Below are positions 42,322 through 52,679 of a DNA stretch of 64,000 bases, piece by piece (positions within the stretch are counted from its first letter, which is position 1; every line of letters begins with the position of its first letter). Made by a program: the position numbers and the translations under genes. The notes under the pieces were generated by a model. The model was not told the DNA's origin. It saw nothing but the letters and a program-made list of their open reading frames with translations, and ran no database searches. Origin of the DNA: Pleomorphomonas oryzae DSM 16300 (GTDB lineage: Bacteria; Pseudomonadota; Alphaproteobacteria; Rhizobiales; Pleomorphomonadaceae); the NCBI RefSeq assembly GCF_000422965.1, contig NZ_KE383965.1:75225-139224 (forward strand). The letters run 5' to 3'.

Positions 42322-42346
42322 TATCTCTTTTCGCGGAGGCAAGGCA

Positions 42347-43189
42347 ATGACTCAAATCAAGCGATCCGACCTGTCGCATGCCCCCGTCTGCGTCACCTGC
42401 GGCACGCAATATGCCGGCGTCGAGCGGATGACCGACTGCCCCATCTGCCGCGACGAGCGGCAATATGTCGGCTGGCAGGGACAGCGCTGGACGACGACGG
42501 CGGAGATCGCCGCCGGCCACGAGATCCGCTTCGATGACGCCGCCGGGGTGACGACCATGGCGCTGGAGCCGGGCTTTGCCATTGGCCAGCGCGCCTTCCT
42601 GATCCCTGGGGAGGGCGGCCCAGGGGGCAGGATGGTGATGTGGGAATGTCTGCCCGCCGTCACCGAGGCCGCCGTGCAGCACATCGCCGGTCTGGGCGGC
42701 GTGCAGGCGATCGCCATCTCCCACCCGCATTTCTATTCGGCGATGCTGGAGTGGAGCGAGGCGCTGGGCGGCGTGCCGATCTATCTGCATGAGGCGGATG
42801 AGGACTGGGTGGCATCCGACAGCCCCTTCCTGCGCTTCTGGGATGGCGAGCATTTCGCGCTCTCGCCCAACATCGACCTGGTGCATCTGCCCGGCCATTT
42901 TGCCGGCAGCTCGGGACTTCTGTGGAAGAACGGGCCGCGCCCCGGCGGCAGCCTGTTCCCGGGCGACGCCATCCAGATCGCCATGGACCGGCGCTTTGCC
43001 AGTTTCATGTACAGCTACCCCAACGCCATCCCGCTGGGGCGCAAGGCCCTCGCCAGGTTGAAGGCGCATGTTGATCCGCTGGCGTTCGCCGACCTCTACG
43101 GATCGTTCGCGGGCAAGCAGATGATCGGCGACGCCAAGGAACGAGTGGAGGCGTCGTTTGAGAGATATCGAAAGGCGCTGGAGGCGTAG
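42347..43189 (+). CDS. Metallo-beta-lactamase-fold protein with N-terminal zinc ribbon
   Basis: 280 residues. The N-terminus has a C-x2-C...C-x2-C zinc ribbon (VCVTCGTQYAG...CPICRDERQY). The MBL core keeps the first two histidines (ISHPHFYSAML) but loses the Asp-His of HxHxDH; a later 'HLPGHFAGSSGLLW' and 'GSLFPGDAIQI' give further ligands. Annotated relatives are MBL hydrolases of unknown substrate. The altered site may bind one metal. Under twin MarR operators, so inducible. Confidence 0.82.
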   Translation: MTQIKRSDLSHAPVCVTCGTQYAGVERMTDCPICRDERQYVGWQGQRWTTTAEIAAGHEIRFDDAAGVTTMALEPGFAIGQRAFLIPGEGGPGGRMVMWECLPAVTEAAVQHIAGLGGVQAIAISHPHFYSAMLEWSEALGGVPIYLHEADEDWVASDSPFLRFWDGEHFALSPNIDLVHLPGHFAGSSGLLWKNGPRPGGSLFPGDAIQIAMDRRFASFMYSYPNAIPLGRKALARLKAHVDPLAFADLYGSFAGKQMIGDAKERVEASFERYRKALEA

Positions 43190-43351
43190 GGGCTCAGGAG
43201 GCCGCGCGGACGGTCCGGCGCAATTCTGCCGGAACAAAGGCTGTCATCTGCGGTTTATCAAGCTGTGCTTGGTCAAGGCTGCGCTGCGGACTCTGTTCCC
43301 ACCCAGGGGCTTTTTGACCGATATCGCAGTTCCATCTCCCAGGAGGAGAAC

Positions 43352-43762
43352 ATGCGCCCGATGAAATTCAAACTGCTTGTTTGCTTGTTCATTCTCAGCG
43401 GGTCCACGCTTGCTCAGGCCACCTGCCTTAGATCCGTCAGTGAGATCAAAGCGAATGGTATAAAAGCAAGTTGGCAGGAGACGACCGCGAATGATGGAAA
43501 GCCACTGGTAATTGTCATCGCTGACGGATCCAACGGTCTTGTCTACTCAGCCAGCAAAGCCGGCAAGCCGTGGCTGATCGGTGAAGCATCCTTCTGCCGG
43601 TCCGGGGACACGACAACGGTGACGTTGAACAACACCACAGTCACGGAGAATGTCCCGATGGTGACAAGGATGGTGCTGCCCCCCACGCTGTCGGCCCCCA
43701 TTGTCAACGACCAGATCAAGTTGGCAGGCGGCGCTTGGCGTGGAACTTTCGTCGGGCGCTAA
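43352..43762 (+). CDS. Small secreted protein of unknown function
   Basis: 136 residues from ATG 43352 with AGGAGG 6 bp upstream. Signal peptide 'FKLLVCLFILSGSTLAQA' then TCLRSV. The mature part is beta-rich and has two Cys that could form a disulfide (Cys near residues 26 and 89). Longer starts in the same frame have no ribosome site. Family unknown; probably periplasmic. Confidence 0.7.
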   Translation: MRPMKFKLLVCLFILSGSTLAQATCLRSVSEIKANGIKASWQETTANDGKPLVIVIADGSNGLVYSASKAGKPWLIGEASFCRSGDTTTVTLNNTTVTENVPMVTRMVLPPTLSAPIVNDQIKLAGGAWRGTFVGR

Positions 43763-43810
43763 GTGCAGACGGTGCCGTGTGGCATCAGGAGGTCCATACG
43801 GTTCGGGGGC

Positions 43811-44005
43811 TGATATTCCCCTCTCGTTCTACTCGTCCTGAGGTCCACCTTGAATTCACCCGTGAATTCAAGCGGCCTTCGCGGGGATGACAGCTTGATA
43901 GAGATAGGCCCGCCGCTATCGCTTTGTTTAAAAATATAAATCTCCTGTCATCCCCGCGAAGGCGGGGACCTCAGGACGAGTAGAGCAAGGGGCAGGTATA
44001 GGGCG
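43811..44005. repeat. Bipartite REP-like element, copy 10
   Basis: Left arm CGTCCTGAGGTCCACC with the nested palindrome at 43849-43872 (CTTGAATTCACC and complement), then CCTTCGCGGGGATGACAG; right arm CTGTCATCCCCGCGAAGGCG then GGGGACCTCAGG. Outer end GGTATAGGGC. Confidence 0.85.
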
Positions 44006-44084
44006 CCTTCTACCCATCGCTGCAATCCTGACGGAAATTGCCGCGACTGCGTGTCATTATCAATCAAAGAGGAGGGACCCTACC

Positions 44085-44498
44085 ATGAAGATCACTGTCG
44101 AGACCACCGTAGCCGCGCCGCTCGCCGAGGTGTGGCGCGCCTATGTGACGCCCGAGGACATCAAGGCGTGGAATGCCGCGTCCGACGACTGGCACACCAC
44201 GGCGGCCAGCGTCGATCTGCGGGAGGGTGGGGCGTTCTCCTCGCGCATGGAGGCCAAGGACGGCAGCATGGGCTTCGACTTTGCCGGCACCTACACCAAG
44301 ATCGTGCCGCAGGAGCGCATCGAATATGAGTTCGGCGACCGGACGGCCCAGGTGTCGTTCGCGCCGCGGTCCGACGACGTGACGGTGCGCGTCACCTTCG
44401 ACGCGGACAACGAGTATACCGAGGAGCAGCAGCGCGCCGGCTGGCAGGCGATCCTCGACAATTTCGCCCGGCACGTCGAAGGGATGCGCCCATCATGA
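44085..44498 (+). CDS. SRPBCC/AHSA1-domain protein
   Basis: 137 residues, the START-like fold of AHSA1 proteins: 'KITVETTVAAPLAEVWRAYVTPEDIKAWNAASDDWHTTAASVDLREGGAFSSRMEAKDGSMGFDFAGTYTKI' and the C-terminal 'GWQAILDNFARHVEG'. These bind hydrophobic ligands; most bacterial ones are polyketide-cyclase-like or stress proteins of unknown role. Its stop overlaps the LysE start by 4 bp, so the genes are coupled. Confidence 0.88.
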   Translation: MKITVETTVAAPLAEVWRAYVTPEDIKAWNAASDDWHTTAASVDLREGGAFSSRMEAKDGSMGFDFAGTYTKIVPQERIEYEFGDRTAQVSFAPRSDDVTVRVTFDADNEYTEEQQRAGWQAILDNFARHVEGMRPS

Positions 44499-45118
44499 GC
44501 ACGCTCGCGCTGTTTGCCACCATCGCGGTGATCCATCTCCTGGCGGTCGCCAGCCCCGGCCCGACGCTGATGGTGGTGATGAGCCAATCGGTGGCCGGTT
44601 CCAGGCGCTCCGGCTTCCTGGTGGTGGCCGGCGTGGTGCTGGCGACGCTGGTCTGGTCGAGCGTGACGGCGGCCGGATTGGGCGGCGTCATCGCCCGGTT
44701 CGGGTGGCTGTATTTCGGGCTGAAGCTGGTGGGCGCGGTTTACCTCAGCTGGCTGGCCTGGGGGTTGCTCAAGGGCGTCGTCCAGCGCAAGGCGGTGGGG
44801 CTCGACGCGTCGCGGCCGGTGCTCTCCGGGCCAAGGGCGCTGCGCGCCGGTTTCCTCACCACCATCTCCAACCCCAAGGTCGCCGCCTATTACGCCAGCT
44901 TGTTCGGTGTGGTCATTCCGGCCAGCGCGCCGACGGCGGTGTTCGCCGGCGCCATTCTGACCGCGGTGCTGGTGTCGGTGGCCTGGTGGAGCGCGGTGGT
45001 ACTGCTGTTCGCCCTGCCAGCGGTGCAGCGGGCCTATGCCCGGGCACGGCGCTGGATGGACGCGGTGATGGGCGCGCTCTTGCTGGCGCTGGCGGGACGG
45101 CTGCTGTTCAGTAGGTGA
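44495..45118 (+). CDS. LysE/RhtB-family exporter
   Basis: 207 residues, six hydrophobic segments. N-terminal 'ALFATIAVIHLLAVASPGPTLMVVMSQSVAGSRRSGFLVVAGVVLATLVW' is the LysE/RhtB signature (SPGP). It exports amino acids or homoserine lactones; the substrate is unknown. Coupled to the AHSA1-like gene. Confidence 0.88.
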   Translation: MSTLALFATIAVIHLLAVASPGPTLMVVMSQSVAGSRRSGFLVVAGVVLATLVWSSVTAAGLGGVIARFGWLYFGLKLVGAVYLSWLAWGLLKGVVQRKAVGLDASRPVLSGPRALRAGFLTTISNPKVAAYYASLFGVVIPASAPTAVFAGAILTAVLVSVAWWSAVVLLFALPAVQRAYARARRWMDAVMGALLLALAGRLLFSR

Positions 45119-45137
45119 AAGGGGATGGGGTGGGGGA

Positions 45138-45308
45138 GATCTATATCGGCCGCTCGCCCCATCATGCCTGAGGTCCCCGCCTGCGCGGGGATGACAGGTA
45201 ATTGATATAAAACAATCTTTTTAGACTGGTACCCGTTCCCATCAAGCTGTCATCCCCGCGCAGGCGGGGACCTCAGGACGAGAAGATGGTGCGGGTTGTA
45301 TCGGCTGC
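45138..45308. repeat. Bipartite REP-like element, copy 11
   Basis: Arms GGTCCCCGCCTGCGCGGGGAT (45172-45192) and ATCCCCGCGCAGGCGGGGACC (45252-45272), perfect mirror partners, with outer GATCTATATCGGCCG. The spacer is AT-rich. Confidence 0.85.
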
Positions 45309-45576
45309 CCACCGGCTTGAAGCCCGAAATCGGTGATCATTTTCGCTGCAACCTGACGTCGCTCCACCGGCTGTGCTGAGTCCTTTGGGCGAATTGTCGA
45401 CCTTCCAAAACAAGATTATGAAGGACCCCCTATCGGGATTTACCCGTAGGGCGCCGTTCGATCGGACGGAGACGGATCGGCGCTCCAGGCTGATGTTGCA
45501 ACCGACGACGCGGAGGACGGATTAGGGCAGGGGAACTTCAGGACGTCGTGGCCAACGCTTCTCGAGGAGGAAAAGC

Positions 45577-46560
45577 GTGGACAGGTCAGATGAACTTCAT
45601 GCACAGCACATCAGGGACACGCTGGCCGCCGACGGAGCGGCTCGCTCGGTGGTTGCCGCGTCGTGGCACCGGTCGCAGGTGTTGCACAAGCTCGACCCGA
45701 CATCGCCGCGCCCGCCCGTCTGGCGGTTGACCGAACAGGAGATCACTGAGGCACGGCAGCCGCTGGAGCCGTTGATCGCCTGCGCGGAGGGTGCCATGGA
45801 CCGCCTGCATGCCGCCGTGGGCGGCGTCGGCTGCTGCGTGCTGCTGGCCGATCGCAACGGCGTTCCGCTCGAACGGCGGGGTGCGGCCGGCGACGACGCC
45901 ACCTTCCGAGGGTGGGGCCTCTGGATCGGCACCCAGTGGAGCGAAGGCAGCCAGGGCACCAACGGCATCGGCACGGCCATCGCCGAGCAACGCCCTGTCA
46001 CCATCCACCGCGACCAGCATTTCCTGAGCTGCAACGCGCTGCTCAGTTGCACTTCCTCGCCGATCCACGACGCCCAGGGGCAGCTGGCGGCGGTGATCGA
46101 CGTCTCCTCCTGCCGGGCCGATCTGACCGAAGGCTTTCTGACGCTGATCGCCCAGTCGGTCACCGACGCGGCACGGCGCATCGAGTGCGACCTGTTTCGC
46201 CGCGCCTTCCCCGCGAGCCGCATCATTCTGGCCCCGTCGCCGGAGGGGCGGGCCGATGCGCTCGTCGCCGTTGACGGACACGAGCTGATCGTCGGCGCCA
46301 CCCGCGCCGCCCGGCAGTTGCTCGGGCTGACGGCGGCAGACCTCAACGGCCACACGCCGATCGGCGATCTGATCACCCAGCAGCGCGAGGCCGACGACCT
46401 CGCCGCCGGCGAGCGCGCTGTGCTCCAGCGGGCTCTCGCCCGGGCGCGCGGCAACGTGTCGCACGCCGCCGAGCTGCTCGGCATCAGCCGTGCCACGCTG
46501 CATCGCAAGCTGAACAAGCTTGGGTTACATGAGCGCGTCGCCCACGCTTCGATGGCTTGA
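45577..46560 (+). CDS. GAF-Fis regulator related to AcoR, without an AAA+ domain
   Basis: 327 residues from GTG 45577 (GGAGG about 9 bp upstream). An N-terminal helical segment and a GAF-like sensor (about 60-210; 'GVGCCVLLADRNGVPLERRG...NGIGTAIAEQRPVTIHRDQHFLSCNALLSCTSSPIHD') are AcoR-type, and the C-terminus is a Fis HTH (RALARARGNVSHAAELLGISRATLHRKLNKL). The sigma-54 AAA+ module of AcoR (usual total about 620-660 residues) is missing entirely, so it cannot remodel sigma-54 holoenzyme. Probably activates or represses the downstream aldehyde dehydrogenase gene through sigma-70, via the palindrome between them. Confidence 0.85.
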   Translation: MDRSDELHAQHIRDTLAADGAARSVVAASWHRSQVLHKLDPTSPRPPVWRLTEQEITEARQPLEPLIACAEGAMDRLHAAVGGVGCCVLLADRNGVPLERRGAAGDDATFRGWGLWIGTQWSEGSQGTNGIGTAIAEQRPVTIHRDQHFLSCNALLSCTSSPIHDAQGQLAAVIDVSSCRADLTEGFLTLIAQSVTDAARRIECDLFRRAFPASRIILAPSPEGRADALVAVDGHELIVGATRAARQLLGLTAADLNGHTPIGDLITQQREADDLAAGERAVLQRALARARGNVSHAAELLGISRATLHRKLNKLGLHERVAHASMA

Positions 46561-46580
46561 TCCAGATCCCGTCACGTGAC

Positions 46581-46598
46581 TGTCGCAGAACTGCGACA
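46581..46598. promoter_or_regulatory. Operator upstream of the aldehyde dehydrogenase
   Basis: TGTCGCAGAACTGCGACA, a perfect 8-bp-arm palindrome with AA centre, about 100 bp before the dehydrogenase ATG and 21 bp after the regulator's stop. It resembles the TGTC...GACA sites of AcoR-type regulators. Confidence 0.7.
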
Positions 46599-46697
46599 CT
46601 GGCGACCGCCGTCGCGGTGGGCGTTCTGGATTTCGCTCTTTTGCTACGCAATTGTCCTGACAGCGCGATGAACGCGTGACATGTCTGGGAGGACAAA

Positions 46698-48215
<1,518 letters not shown>

Positions 48216-48251
48216 GAGCCTGGGGGAAATTCTACTGGGGCGGGCATCTCT

Positions 48252-48299
48252 GGGCATCCGCTTTGCCCGAAAAGTCTGCAACTTTTCGGGCGGATGCCC
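48252..48299. terminator. Long hairpin after the aldehyde dehydrogenase
   Basis: GGGCATCCG (48252-48260) / CGGATGCCC (48291-48299) enclosing CCCGAAAAGT / ACTTTTCGGG (48266-48275 / 48281-48290) around CTGCA: 19 bp of stem with one 5-nt internal loop. No U tract, so it may be a 3'-end stabiliser or a dispersed palindrome. Confidence 0.65.
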
Positions 48300-48487
48300 T
48301 TGGCTTAGTCTTCTGCGCTTCCGGTGCTCACGAACCTTAAGTTCGCTCCGCTCCGGTTCTCGAAGCCGTCGCCATCTGCCGCACCCCAGCGAATTTCGAG
48401 CCAGGCTCTGGGTGCGAGCATAGGAAATCATTGGAGCGCCGATCTGGGTGAACCGGGTCGGCGCTTCAAGCTGTTGGCGGGGAGGGG

Positions 48488-48672
48488 AGCGCTATATCGG
48501 CCGCTCGCTCTACTTTCCTGAGGTCCTCGCTTTCGCAAGGATGACAGAATTATATAAATGATAACAACTTGATAGGGCGAGTCTCTAGCTTGGCTCCCGC
48601 TCGGATCAAGCTGTCATCCTTGCGAAAGCGAGGACCTCAGGACGAGAAGGTGCGGAGGGTTGTATCGGGCTC
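48488..48672. repeat. Bipartite REP-like element, copy 12
   Basis: Arms CCTGAGGTCCTCGCTTTCGC (48514-48533) and GCGAAAGCGAGGACCTCAGG (48622-48641), perfect inverse matches. The spacer (AATTATATAAATGATAACA...) is nearly the same as in copy 13. Confidence 0.88.
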
Positions 48673-48714
48673 TAGGTCGAATGGACGGATCCGTCAAAAT
48701 CTTCGGCGAACGCC

Positions 48715-49443
48715 CTAGCGGATCAGCGCTTCGAACTCATCCGGCGTGATCCGCTTGGCGGGTTCAAAAAAACCGATATCAGCTATCCGCGACATCATCT
48801 CCTCGATGAGCCAGTCATCGCCGTAACGTATCAGACTGAAGCCGATCAGATAGTCGAGACCATCGAACGAAAGAAGGGCCACGCGTTCGGTTGCGGCATC
48901 ACCCTGAAAAATCTTGGCATGCTGGGAAAAGAGGCGTTGTTGCCTTTCGCTGTTCACTTTCTCCGGCGATGGAGTGCCGATTTTCGAAATTGAAAGTTCT
49001 GACAGGCGCTTTGCCTGCACAGCGTTAAACATATCCATCGCAGCTGTCGGTTGGTCCGCAATAACGTAGGTCTTGCCCTCCTGAAGCGCGTTTTTGGCCA
49101 TCAGACTGTAAGTGAAGTACTGGATATTTCTCGCAAGCTGCCCCGCGTAGATGGCCTTGTTGACTGAGATGAAAAAGGGATCGCTGGTCGGCATGGCGTG
49201 GTAGGGCACAATCACTTTGGCCTGCTGGGCTTGCGCAACGAAGTCGAAGCCCTTGCTCATGCGATCGACGGCGGTCGTCGCCAGAATGGCCTCGAAATCC
49301 TGTTTCTTCAGCGCCTCCATGAAGCCGGTAACGGCCTCTTCCGGCGTTTTGAAATGGGCCTCATCGGCAGCATAAGCCTCGGTCAACCAGAGACTGGCGA
49401 CGACAGCGGCGACGGCAACTATCCCAAATTTCAACAAACGCAT
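48715..49443 (-). CDS. Exported protein, NTF2-like
   Basis: 242 residues. Signal peptide 'LLKFGIVAVAAVVASLWLTEAYA' then ADEAHFKTPEEAVTGFMEALKKQDFEAILATTAVD, the helix-and-cone start of NTF2-like/lumazine-binding proteins, and near the end 'YLIGFSLIRYGDDWLIEEMMSRIADIG' of the same fold. Periplasmic, no catalytic site evident. Function unknown. Confidence 0.72.
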   Translation of the reverse strand: MRLLKFGIVAVAAVVASLWLTEAYAADEAHFKTPEEAVTGFMEALKKQDFEAILATTAVDRMSKGFDFVAQAQQAKVIVPYHAMPTSDPFFISVNKAIYAGQLARNIQYFTYSLMAKNALQEGKTYVIADQPTAAMDMFNAVQAKRLSELSISKIGTPSPEKVNSERQQRLFSQHAKIFQGDAATERVALLSFDGLDYLIGFSLIRYGDDWLIEEMMSRIADIGFFEPAKRITPDEFEALIR

Positions 49444-50122
49444 GATGCTCTCTGCCAGTGACTGTGGTCCGGTTCCATTGTCTGCAACCGCGGAAGCTTG
49501 AGTGTCTTGCCTACTTCACGGCCACGTACCGATGCTACCCGGTGGTGGTGAGGAGGCGGATTCTCGCTGGGGTATCGCAGTCAGTGTTGTTCTTTTCCCG
49601 TGCATCGGCAAGGACGATAAACCACTACGTGTTCTCGGAGTGAACTCCGCCTGTGGCCCCAGTCAGCCCCAGTGACGTCCCGCCATTCAAAAGGCTGGAC
49701 CACGGCTTGGGGATTGTCATCCGCCCTGCTTTCTAGCCACTTCCTTGACCACTACTAACGTCAATGAAAATCGATAATTATCATATATTTACAGATTTTA
49801 CCGTGAGACTTTTTCCGCATGAATGGCCGGTTTGATGGCCGCCATTTCCGGAGCTTTCGCTGAACGATCCCAACCTATTCCTTGGAGCACCGATTTATCT
49901 GAATCAGGCCGTCGATTGGCTTCCATCCGGCAAAACACCGACGCAGTGGATAGTGATGGATCAGTATTTTTTTCAATGTTACATTTCATTCGCGGCTGCA
50001 AAACGAAAGGTTTGTAGTGTTTCGGCGCTGCAGACTCTTGTTCTGAAAGCATCCGCTTGAAAAGCGTAAATATCAACCTACCGGATGAGGAGAGGCAGAC
50101 CGGTCTTGCAGGAGGAATTACT
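49444..50122. other. Intergenic stretch with a Fur-like palindrome
   Basis: 679 bp; no frame in it looks genic. A GATAATTATC palindrome at 49773-49782 lies in an AT-rich segment (49760-49800) and resembles half of a Fur box. It is about 340 bp upstream of the HbpS/GlcG-like gene, so iron or heme control is only a suggestion. Confidence 0.35.
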
Positions 50123-50614
50123 ATGTTTAGTAAAGCCGTTATTGCATTCGCGCTGGGCACTCTGATGGCCGGCGCGGCTCTTGCCGCCGATGCCTCCAAG
50201 CTGTTTCTCCCGGGTGACATCACGCTCGCGCAGGCCGACAAGGCCATCGACGCAGCCAAGGCCAAGGCCAAGGCGCAGGGCACGCTGATGAACATCGCCA
50301 TCGTCGATGCCGGCGGCAACCTGAAAGCTTTCGCCCGCATGGAAGGCGCCTTCCTCGGCAGCGTCGACATTTCGATCAAGAAGGCCAAGACCGCCCGCTT
50401 GTTCAACATGCCGACCAAGGACCTCGGCGCGCTCGCCCAGGTTGGCCAGCCGCTCTACGGCATCGAAGTCACCAACGACGGTCTCGTGATCTTCGGCGGC
50501 GGCGAGCTGATCAAGAACAAGGATGGCGTCATCATCGGCGCGATCGGCGTGTCCGGTTCGTCGGTTGAGGATGACATGGCCGTTGCCCAAGCCGGTGCCG
50601 CCGGCGCCAACTGA
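50123..50614 (+). CDS. Exported HbpS/GlcG-family protein
   Basis: 163 residues from ATG 50123 with AGGAGG 8 bp upstream. Signal peptide '[20 protein letters not shown]'. The rest is the PduO C-terminal/GlcG/HbpS domain: '[62 protein letters not shown]' and '[35 protein letters not shown]'. HbpS-type members bind heme extracellularly; others are cofactor-binding accessory proteins. Followed by a terminator. Confidence 0.85.
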   Translation: MFSKAVIAFALGTLMAGAALAADASKLFLPGDITLAQADKAIDAAKAKAKAQGTLMNIAIVDAGGNLKAFARMEGAFLGSVDISIKKAKTARLFNMPTKDLGALAQVGQPLYGIEVTNDGLVIFGGGELIKNKDGVIIGAIGVSGSSVEDDMAVAQAGAAGAN

Positions 50615-50636
50615 GCATCACTCCGTTCCATCACGG

Positions 50637-50668
50637 CCGGCCCGACACGTTCGGGCCGGTTTTCTTTT
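50637..50668 (+). terminator. Rho-independent terminator
   Basis: CCGGCCCGA (50637-50645) / TCGGGCCGG (50651-50659) with loop CACGT, then TTTTCTTTT. 9-bp perfect stem, 22 bp after the HbpS-like stop. Confidence 0.9.
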
Positions 50669-50693
50669 GGCGCGGAGGACGCCTGCCGGATGA

Positions 50694-51587
50694 TCACAGA
50701 AGGCCGTGCTGGCGGGCCAGGGCCTTGAGGTAGGGCACGCCCTTGGTCAGCACGTCGAAGCGGCTCGGCACGGCGTCGTGAAAGGTGCTGAGTTGGGCGG
50801 CGTAGGTGGGCGTTTCCGGGGCGAAGATCTCGCCGACGAGATAGCCGGCAAAGCCGTTTTCGGCCATGGCGCGGAAGGCGTCGGTCCAGTCGACGTTGCC
50901 GGAGCCGGGCAGCCCGCGATCGCTTTCCGACAGATGCACGTAGGTGCACCATGCCCCCGCCTTGCGGAAGCCGGCGCCGACGCCACGCTCCTCGATGTTC
51001 ATGTGGAAGGTGTCGAGGTGCAGGAACAGGCCGCAGTCGGCAAAGTCGGCCGCCTCGGGATGGCTGCCGCTCAGCCTTTCCAGGAACTCCACCCCCTGGG
51101 CGGCGGTGTTGATCAGGTGGTTCTCATAGCGATTGCAGGGCTCGAGCCCCAGCATCATGCCGAGGGCGCGCGCCCGTTCGGCCACCGGCCGCAACGCCGC
51201 GATGGCCCGGTCGTATTCTTCTGCCGTGGGGCAGGCGCCGGAGTGGGTGTTGATGGCGGTGTAGAAGACGCCGGTCAGCACCTTGCTGCCGAGCCGATGC
51301 GCCGTGTCGAGCGCCCGCATCAGCAGCCCGGTGGCGGCGTCCGGGTTGGTCACCGGCGAGAAGCCGTCCGGCAGGCAGATGGAGGCGGTGGGCTCCAGCC
51401 CGTATGTGTCGAACAGCGCCCGGGAGTGTTCGGCGTCGACGGCGTCGGGATCGGCGACGGAGATTTCGATCACCTGCAGCCCGTGCTCGGCCGCCTCCGG
51501 CAGGATGCGCTCGGCGGCCTCCCTGGTCCAACGGGGCGTCCAGAGGTTGGCATGCATGCCGATGCGGCAGGTCTGGGGGCGGCTCAC
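50694..51587 (-). CDS. Ketose 3-epimerase-like TIM-barrel isomerase
   Basis: 297 residues from GTG 51587 (AGGAG 7 bp upstream); the longer start at 51617 would overlap the ATPase gene. AP-endonuclease-2-type barrel: 'MMLGLEPCNRYENHLINTAAQGVEFLERL', 'FLHLDTFHMNIEERGVGAGFRKAG', 'TYVHLSESDRGLPGSGNVDWTDAFRAM', 'GEIFAPETPTYAAQL', giving Glu, Asp, His and Glu metal ligands as in D-tagatose/D-psicose 3-epimerases. Last gene of the sugar operon. In this context it would interconvert ketoses at C3 before phosphorylation. Confidence 0.85.
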   Translation of the reverse strand: MSRPQTCRIGMHANLWTPRWTREAAERILPEAAEHGLQVIEISVADPDAVDAEHSRALFDTYGLEPTASICLPDGFSPVTNPDAATGLLMRALDTAHRLGSKVLTGVFYTAINTHSGACPTAEEYDRAIAALRPVAERARALGMMLGLEPCNRYENHLINTAAQGVEFLERLSGSHPEAADFADCGLFLHLDTFHMNIEERGVGAGFRKAGAWCTYVHLSESDRGLPGSGNVDWTDAFRAMAENGFAGYLVGEIFAPETPTYAAQLSTFHDAVPSRFDVLTKGVPYLKALARQHGLL

Positions 51588-51606
51588 GGTCTGGTCTCCT
51601 CGCGGC

Positions 51607-52674
51607 TCAACTGGCAAAGACGTGGCAGGCGGCGGTGGGGAAGCGGCAGGTGATGCGCTCGCCGGCGCGGATGTCGGGCAGGTCGCGCGGTTGCCGCATC
51701 ACCATCGGGCTGCCGGAGAGGTCGACATGCAGCAGCGTGTCGCAGCCGAGGCGCTCGACCACCTGGACGGTGCCGCTCACCCGGTTGTCCTCGGCGAGGC
51801 CGTCGCCGAATTCGATGTGCTCGGGGCGGATGCCGAGCGTCACGCGTTCGCCCGAGAGCGGCGCGGCGCCGTGGTCGGCGACGATTTGCGTGCCGTCGGA
51901 AAGGCGCAGCAGAAAGTCCGTTGTCGTGTAGCCGGCGATGTCGGCCGTAAAGAAATTCATCGACGGCGAGCCGATGAAGCCGGCGACGAAGCGGTTGGCC
52001 GGGTGGTGATAGAGATCCATCGGCGCGCCGATCTGCTCGATGCGGCCCTTGTTCATCACCACGATGCGGTCGGCCAGCGTCATTGCCTCCACCTGATCGT
52101 GCGTCACGTAGATCATGGTGGCGTCGAGGTTCTGGCGCAGGCGGGCGATCTCGACGCGCATGCCGCCGCGCAGCGCGGCGTCGAGATTGCTGAGCGGCTC
52201 GTCGAGCAGGAAGATGCGGGGATCGCGGGTGATCGCCCGGCCGATGGCGACGCGCTGGCGCTGGCCGCCGGAGAGCTCGCGCGGCATGCGCTTGAGCAGC
52301 GCGTCGAGATGCAGCTTCTGGGCTGCCTCGCCGACCTTGCTGCTGATCTCGTCCGCTGCCTTGCGTGCGATCTTCAGCCCGAAGCCGATATTGGCGGAAA
52401 CGTTCATGTGCGGATAGAGCGCGTAGGACTGGAACACCATGGCGACGCCGCGCTCGGGCGGCTCGGCGCCGGTGACGTCCTCGCCATCGACCAGCACCTT
52501 GCCGGTGGAGGCCGGTTCCAGGCCGGCGATGATCCGCAGCAGGGTGGACTTGCCGCAACCCGACGGGCCGACCAGGGCGCAGAATTCGCCGTGCTCGATG
52601 GTGAGGTCGAGCGGCGGAATGATTTCCAGCGCGCCGAACGACTTGGAAACGGACCGAAGTTCGAGCTTGGACAT
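51607..52674 (-). CDS. Sugar ABC transporter ATPase (UgpC/MalK family)
   Basis: 355 residues. Walker A GPSGCGKST (36-44), signature LSGGQRQRVAIGR, Walker B RIFLLDEPLSNLD, H-loop YVTHDQVEAM, then a C-terminal TOBE/regulatory domain (about 240-355). This CUT1-type ATPase pairs with the two permeases and binding protein in the same operon. 5 bp from the kinase gene upstream. Confidence 0.92.
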   Translation of the reverse strand: MSKLELRSVSKSFGALEIIPPLDLTIEHGEFCALVGPSGCGKSTLLRIIAGLEPASTGKVLVDGEDVTGAEPPERGVAMVFQSYALYPHMNVSANIGFGLKIARKAADEISSKVGEAAQKLHLDALLKRMPRELSGGQRQRVAIGRAITRDPRIFLLDEPLSNLDAALRGGMRVEIARLRQNLDATMIYVTHDQVEAMTLADRIVVMNKGRIEQIGAPMDLYHHPANRFVAGFIGSPSMNFFTADIAGYTTTDFLLRLSDGTQIVADHGAAPLSGERVTLGIRPEHIEFGDGLAEDNRVSGTVQVVERLGCDTLLHVDLSGSPMVMRQPRDLPDIRAGERITCRFPTAACHVFAS

Positions 52675-52679
52675 GCTGA

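Noticed and set aside
46616..46660. Possible -24/-12 promoter before the aldehyde dehydrogenase (TGGATTTCGCTCTTTTGC)
   Set aside because: The GG to GC spacing is three bases too long for sigma-54.
49798..50418. 206-residue minus-strand frame overlapping the HbpS-like gene
   Set aside because: It is antisense to a signal-peptide-bearing, well-motifed gene with a strong ribosome site and terminator.
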